A stretch of 53,706 bases of DNA from Planctomycetota bacterium. GTDB lineage: Bacteria > Planctomycetota > PLA2 > JAEUHO01. The position numbers and the translations under genes were made by a program. Where the stretch lies: assembly GCA_020851795.1 (NCBI GenBank), contig JADZCA010000067.1, forward strand, positions 1-53,706, read 5' to 3'. The notes beneath the pieces were generated by a model. It was not told the DNA's origin, made no database searches, and saw only the letters and a program-made list of their open reading frames with translations. Positions 51,205 to 53,706 of this stretch are shown here, one piece after another; position 1 is the stretch's first letter; each line of letters opens with the position of its first letter.

Positions 51205-52284
51205 TCAGTCGGTGACGACCGGGCCCATCGAGACCACCTCGAAGTGGCGGCCGAGCACGCCCTTCAAGGTGCCGAGGTCGTCGTCGTCCCATCGCGCGTC
51301 GGGCGCGCCGGAGACGTACCAGTCGCTCCCGTTGTCGGCGAGCAGCATCCCGTAGCGCTGCAGGCAGGTGAGCACGACGCGCGCCTGCGGCGGGTAGGCC
51401 GAGACGTCGAACGACGCCTTGAGCCGCACCCGCATGCCCATCGGCGGCCGGTCCGCCCCGCGGTACGACGACGCGAAGTGCGTCGCCGGCGCGACGTAGG
51501 CCCGACGCGTGCGCGCGCAGGTGAACCGCAGCGCGTGGCGGATCTCGCCCCGCGCCACCTCGTCGTAGCGGGCGAGCCCCGGGAACACCGGCAGGCCCGC
51601 GGCGTCGGCCGACGTCCAGCCGGCGGGCCTCGCGGGCGAGCGCGTCGTGGGAAACACCGCGCCGCTGCCGGCGTGCCAGCCGTCCACCGCCGGGTTGCCC
51701 AGCGGCCACGACGACCACGTCTCGAACAGCGTGTGGCCGTCGCGGTCGAGCACGAGCACGTGGCGGTCGCCGGTGCTGGCGGCCCCGCCCTCGATGGGCG
51801 CGTCGGGCGGGACCGGATAGGGGCCCGCGTCGCTCTCGTCGGCGTAGTCGAAGGTCATCGGCACGCGCGGCTGCGACCCGCCGACGACGACGTAGGGGAT
51901 GCCGAACGGGCCGCCGTCCCAGTCGGCGCCGAAGTCGGGATGCAGGCCGACGTCGAGGCCGATGCTCGCGATCAGCGTGTCGCTCGCGGGGTCTCGGGCG
52001 GCCCCGTCCACGCGGGTGTTCCACGGGTCGTCGTCGGGGAAGGGGCGGTAGCCGTGCAGGTCGGCGCCCACGCCGAGGTCGGGCACGCCCTCGGTGGGGG
52101 GCGACGACGTGGGCGGGACGGTGGGCGGGGCCGTGGGCGGCGGCACGGTGGGCGTGCCGCCGGCGCGCGCGCCGCCCCCCGCGCCGCCGCCGCCGCAGGC
52201 CCCGAGCGCGCAGGCGGCCGCGAGGGTCGCGGCTCGCAGGAGGTGCCACGCAGGGGTGCGCGAGCAGACGCCGAGAGCGGGCAT
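51205..52284 (-). CDS. Lipoprotein of an uncharacterised exported family
   Basis: The product has 359 aa. The signal peptide ends in a lipobox (ACALGAC). A Gly/Pro/Thr-rich linker of about 40 residues follows. The domain begins YRPFPDDDPWNTRVDG and includes IASIGLDVGLHPDFG, GGPFGIPYVVVGG, TFDYADESDAGPYPVPPDAPIEGG, DRHVLVLDRDGHTLFETW and YGMLLADNGSDWYVSG. I recall similar proteins without an assigned function in soil bacteria; it may bind or act on a surface polymer. ATG 52284 with GGAGG is preferred. A TAGGAT -10 box lies at 52319-52314. Confidence 0.82.
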   Translation of the reverse strand: MPALGVCSRTPAWHLLRAATLAAACALGACGGGGAGGGARAGGTPTVPPPTAPPTVPPTSSPPTEGVPDLGVGADLHGYRPFPDDDPWNTRVDGAARDPASDTLIASIGLDVGLHPDFGADWDGGPFGIPYVVVGGSQPRVPMTFDYADESDAGPYPVPPDAPIEGGAASTGDRHVLVLDRDGHTLFETWSSWPLGNPAVDGWHAGSGAVFPTTRSPARPAGWTSADAAGLPVFPGLARYDEVARGEIRHALRFTCARTRRAYVAPATHFASSYRGADRPPMGMRVRLKASFDVSAYPPQARVVLTCLQRYGMLLADNGSDWYVSGAPDARWDDDDLGTLKGVLGRHFEVVSMGPVVTD

Positions 52285-52355
52285 GGCTTCGCCTCCGCCG
52301 CCACCCCACATCGATCCTAGCCCCGGTTGCGGCGCCGGGCCGGCTCCGCGGGCGA

Positions 52356-52400
52356 CGAATCGGTGCCAGGCACCGCGTTGCGGTGCCTGGCACCGATTCG
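52356..52400. repeat. Large perfect palindrome, GGTGCCAGGCACC family, copy 1
   Basis: Arms of 21 bp (52356-52376 and 52380-52400) around GTT. The arm core is CGGTGCCAGGCACCGC, itself partly palindromic. It lies between the lipoprotein promoter and the 3' end of the first membrane paralogue. Confidence 0.9.
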
Positions 52401-52422
52401 TGGCTTGGGACCCCGGTGGGGG

Positions 52423-53007
52423 TCACCCCGCGGCGTCACTCGCCTTCGGCGCCGCGCGGATGCGGCGCGGTCTCACGTTCGTCGCCGGGCTGCCGGGGGC
52501 CTCCGCCCATACGGATCGCGCCGCGCGGACCGATGCCCACAATGCAATCTGGCTGAGGACGAAGATCAACGCTACCGACACGTCCCCGGCCCATGCGTTG
52601 CGGTCCCACCGGTCGCCGGTGACGTCAGCCAAGTCGAGCACGTCGAGCAACGTCAACCCGAGCACCACCCATGCTCCCGCGGCGGAGCCGACGAACAGCG
52701 CGCGCCGGAGCCCCGGCCGCAGCGATCCGCGCGCGCCGCACGCAGCCGCGATTCCCGCGAGCGACGCCGCGACGAACAGGCTCCGTGTACTCGGCAGGCG
52801 ACGCGGCGCGGGCGGACGCTCGACGGCGGGACGATCGCGTTCGTCGACGAACCGCGTGCGGGCAGCGGATCCGAGTCCGGGATCGGGGGCCGCCGGCGTG
52901 TCGGGCGGGGTGTGCAGCCGTCCCATCCTTCCCACGAAGCAGCACACGACGAGCGCCGCGCAGGCGAGCGCGGCGACCAGCGCGAACCCGCGGCCTCCGA
53001 AGGACAT
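52423..53007 (-). CDS. Membrane protein, tandem paralogue 1, unknown function
   Basis: The product has 194 aa with four hydrophobic segments: residues 6-25 (RGFALVAALACAALVVCCFVG), then three more near 70-90, 100-122 and 140-160. It is a paralogue of the next gene: the N-terminal 30 residues are nearly identical, and PRRLPS followed by AGIAAA recurs. A GGAGG ribosome site lies 5 nt before ATG 53007. The upstream GTG at 53013 would leave no spacing. The acidic loop before the last segment differs between copies. No family recognised. Confidence 0.75.
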   Translation of the reverse strand: MSFGGRGFALVAALACAALVVCCFVGRMGRLHTPPDTPAAPDPGLGSAARTRFVDERDRPAVERPPAPRRLPSTRSLFVAASLAGIAAACGARGSLRPGLRRALFVGSAAGAWVVLGLTLLDVLDLADVTGDRWDRNAWAGDVSVALIFVLSQIALWASVRAARSVWAEAPGSPATNVRPRRIRAAPKASDAAG

Positions 53008-53031
53008 GTCCACCTCCGTCGGAAGGAGAGC

Positions 53032-53637
53032 CTACCGCGAGTCGGTGCCACGCGAATCGGTGCCAGGCACCGCACTGCGGTGCCTGGCACCGATTCGCGA
53101 CGAGCCCCCCGTCGGCTCGGTCGTGGGCGCCGGGCCCGCTCCGCGGGCGGCGTACAGCGCGGATCCCGCCGCGAGCGTGGCGAGCGCGAGCATCACGGGG
53201 CCCGCCGCGCCCCACTCCCACTCGAACACGGACGCCTCGACCGAGAAGGCCTCGTCCAGCTCGAGCACGTCGAACAGCACGAGCCCGGCCACGATGATCG
53301 CGGCCGTGCCTGCGACGACGAGCAGCGTTCGGCGTGCCGACGGTCCCAGGGAACCGAAGGCGCCCCACGCGGCCGCGATGCCCGCGACGCACGCCGCGGC
53401 GAAGATCGCACGAGCGCTGGGCAGGCGCCGGGGCTGCAGCCGGCTGGCGAACACCGTCGCCGTGGCGGAGTCGGCGTCTCGCTCGGCATCGGCGGCACGG
53501 AGCAGCGCACGGGCGGCGGCCACCTCGCCGACCGAGCGAAGGCGCAGGCGGCCCACCCTCCCGACGAAGCAGCACACCACCACCGCCGCGCAGGCGAGCG
53601 CGGCGACCAGCGCGAACCCGCGGCCTCCGGGGGACAT
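53032..53637 (-). CDS. Membrane protein, tandem paralogue 2, unknown function
   Basis: The product has 201 aa with the same four-segment layout as its downstream paralogue and the same ribosome site before ATG 53637. The C-terminus departs: the last 20 residues (RHRSAVPGTDSRGTDSR) are encoded by a palindromic repeat that lies inside the coding region, and the TAG stop (53034-53032) sits in the leader of the first paralogue. The repeat thus appears to have been inserted at the 3' end of the gene. Gene duplication covers roughly 630 bp including the leader. Confidence 0.72.
   Translation of the reverse strand: MSPGGRGFALVAALACAAVVVCCFVGRVGRLRLRSVGEVAAARALLRAADAERDADSATATVFASRLQPRRLPSARAIFAAACVAGIAAAWGAFGSLGPSARRTLLVVAGTAAIIVAGLVLFDVLELDEAFSVEASVFEWEWGAAGPVMLALATLAAGSALYAARGAGPAPTTEPTGGSSRIGARHRSAVPGTDSRGTDSR
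53051..53099. repeat. Large perfect palindrome, GGTGCCAGGCACC family, copy 2
   Basis: Arms of 24 bp (53051-53074 and 53076-53099) around a single base. The core equals that of copy 1. It lies within the 3' coding part of paralogue 2, and a partial copy (GTCGGTGCCACGCG) sits beside it. Confidence 0.9.
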
Positions 53638-53673
53638 GTCCACCTCCGTCGGAAGGAGAGCCTACCGCGAGTC

Positions 53674-53706
53674 GGTGCCAGGCCCCGCACAGCGGGGCCT
53701 GGCACC
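53674..53706. repeat. Palindrome, GGTGCCAGG family, copy 3 (cut by window end)
   Basis: Arms of 15 bp (53674-53688 and 53692-53706) around ACA. Compared with copies 1 and 2 the arm has GGCCCC in place of GGCACC, and the opposite arm has the matching change, so pairing is preserved. Confidence 0.85.

Noticed and set aside
52356..52400. Rho-independent terminator of the flanking minus-strand genes
   Set aside because: It lacks a T tract and belongs to a repeated palindrome family also found inside a coding region.

Overview
The window is about 53.7 kb of very GC-rich bacterial chromosome, packed with housekeeping genes. The organism is Gram-negative-type (diderm): it carries BamA, an OmpH/Skp-like chaperone, LpxC fused to FabZ, LpxA, TatC and several lipoproteins. 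The LpxC-FabZ fusion, the gene order around lpxA and rpsB, the GC content and the weak use of Shine-Dalgarno sites suggest Planctomycetota or a neighbouring phylum. That placement is an inference from gene content. No rRNA gene is present to test it.

Layout. 1-531 is an array of repeated palindromes in front of tatC (532-1428). A YchF-like GTPase, cinA and a small membrane protein follow. tRNA-Gln(TTG) and a long plus-strand information-processing block come next: glmU-prs, rplY, pth, rpsF, rpsR, rplI and dnaB. The envelope block is bamA, ompH, lpxC-fabZ, lpxA and a Gfo/Idh dehydrogenase. It is followed by rpsB-tsf-pyrH-frr. From 22.5 to 38.2 kb the content is accessory: two unrecognised proteins, a nitrilase-family hydrolase, a membrane PAS-GGDEF-EAL protein, a zinc-ribbon protein, an unknown exported protein, tRNA-Lys(TTT), a DUF3179 lipoprotein, a cysteine-desulfurase homologue, an IscA-like carrier, a repeat tract, a thioredoxin reductase, a VOC protein and a sugar/sorbosone-dehydrogenase-like protein. 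38.4-48.7 kb is a complex I operon, nuoABCDHIJKLMN without nuoEFG. It is translationally coupled to an unusual repeat protein and followed by thiI. The window ends with a lipoprotein, two tandem paralogous membrane proteins and large perfect palindromes.

Main result. The DUF3179 gene (30810-31925, minus strand) is open from end to end except for one TGA. That TGA sits exactly where the family has the first cysteine of its CxxC-type motif, giving TY-U-VVC. A six-base-pair hairpin with loop AGTTTC begins 15 nt after the TGA, as expected for a bacterial SECIS element. I read it as a selenocysteine lipoprotein rather than a broken gene. The gene just upstream on the same strand is a NifS/IscS homologue that has lost the PLP-binding lysine and three other cofactor-pocket residues but keeps the sulfur-carrying cysteine. 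The pair deserves study together.

Expression signals. Many genes are preceded by a TANNNT -10 box followed by CG-rich sequence, often with no convincing -35. For at least three genes the -10 box lies only 6-7 nt before the start codon, which predicts leaderless mRNAs.
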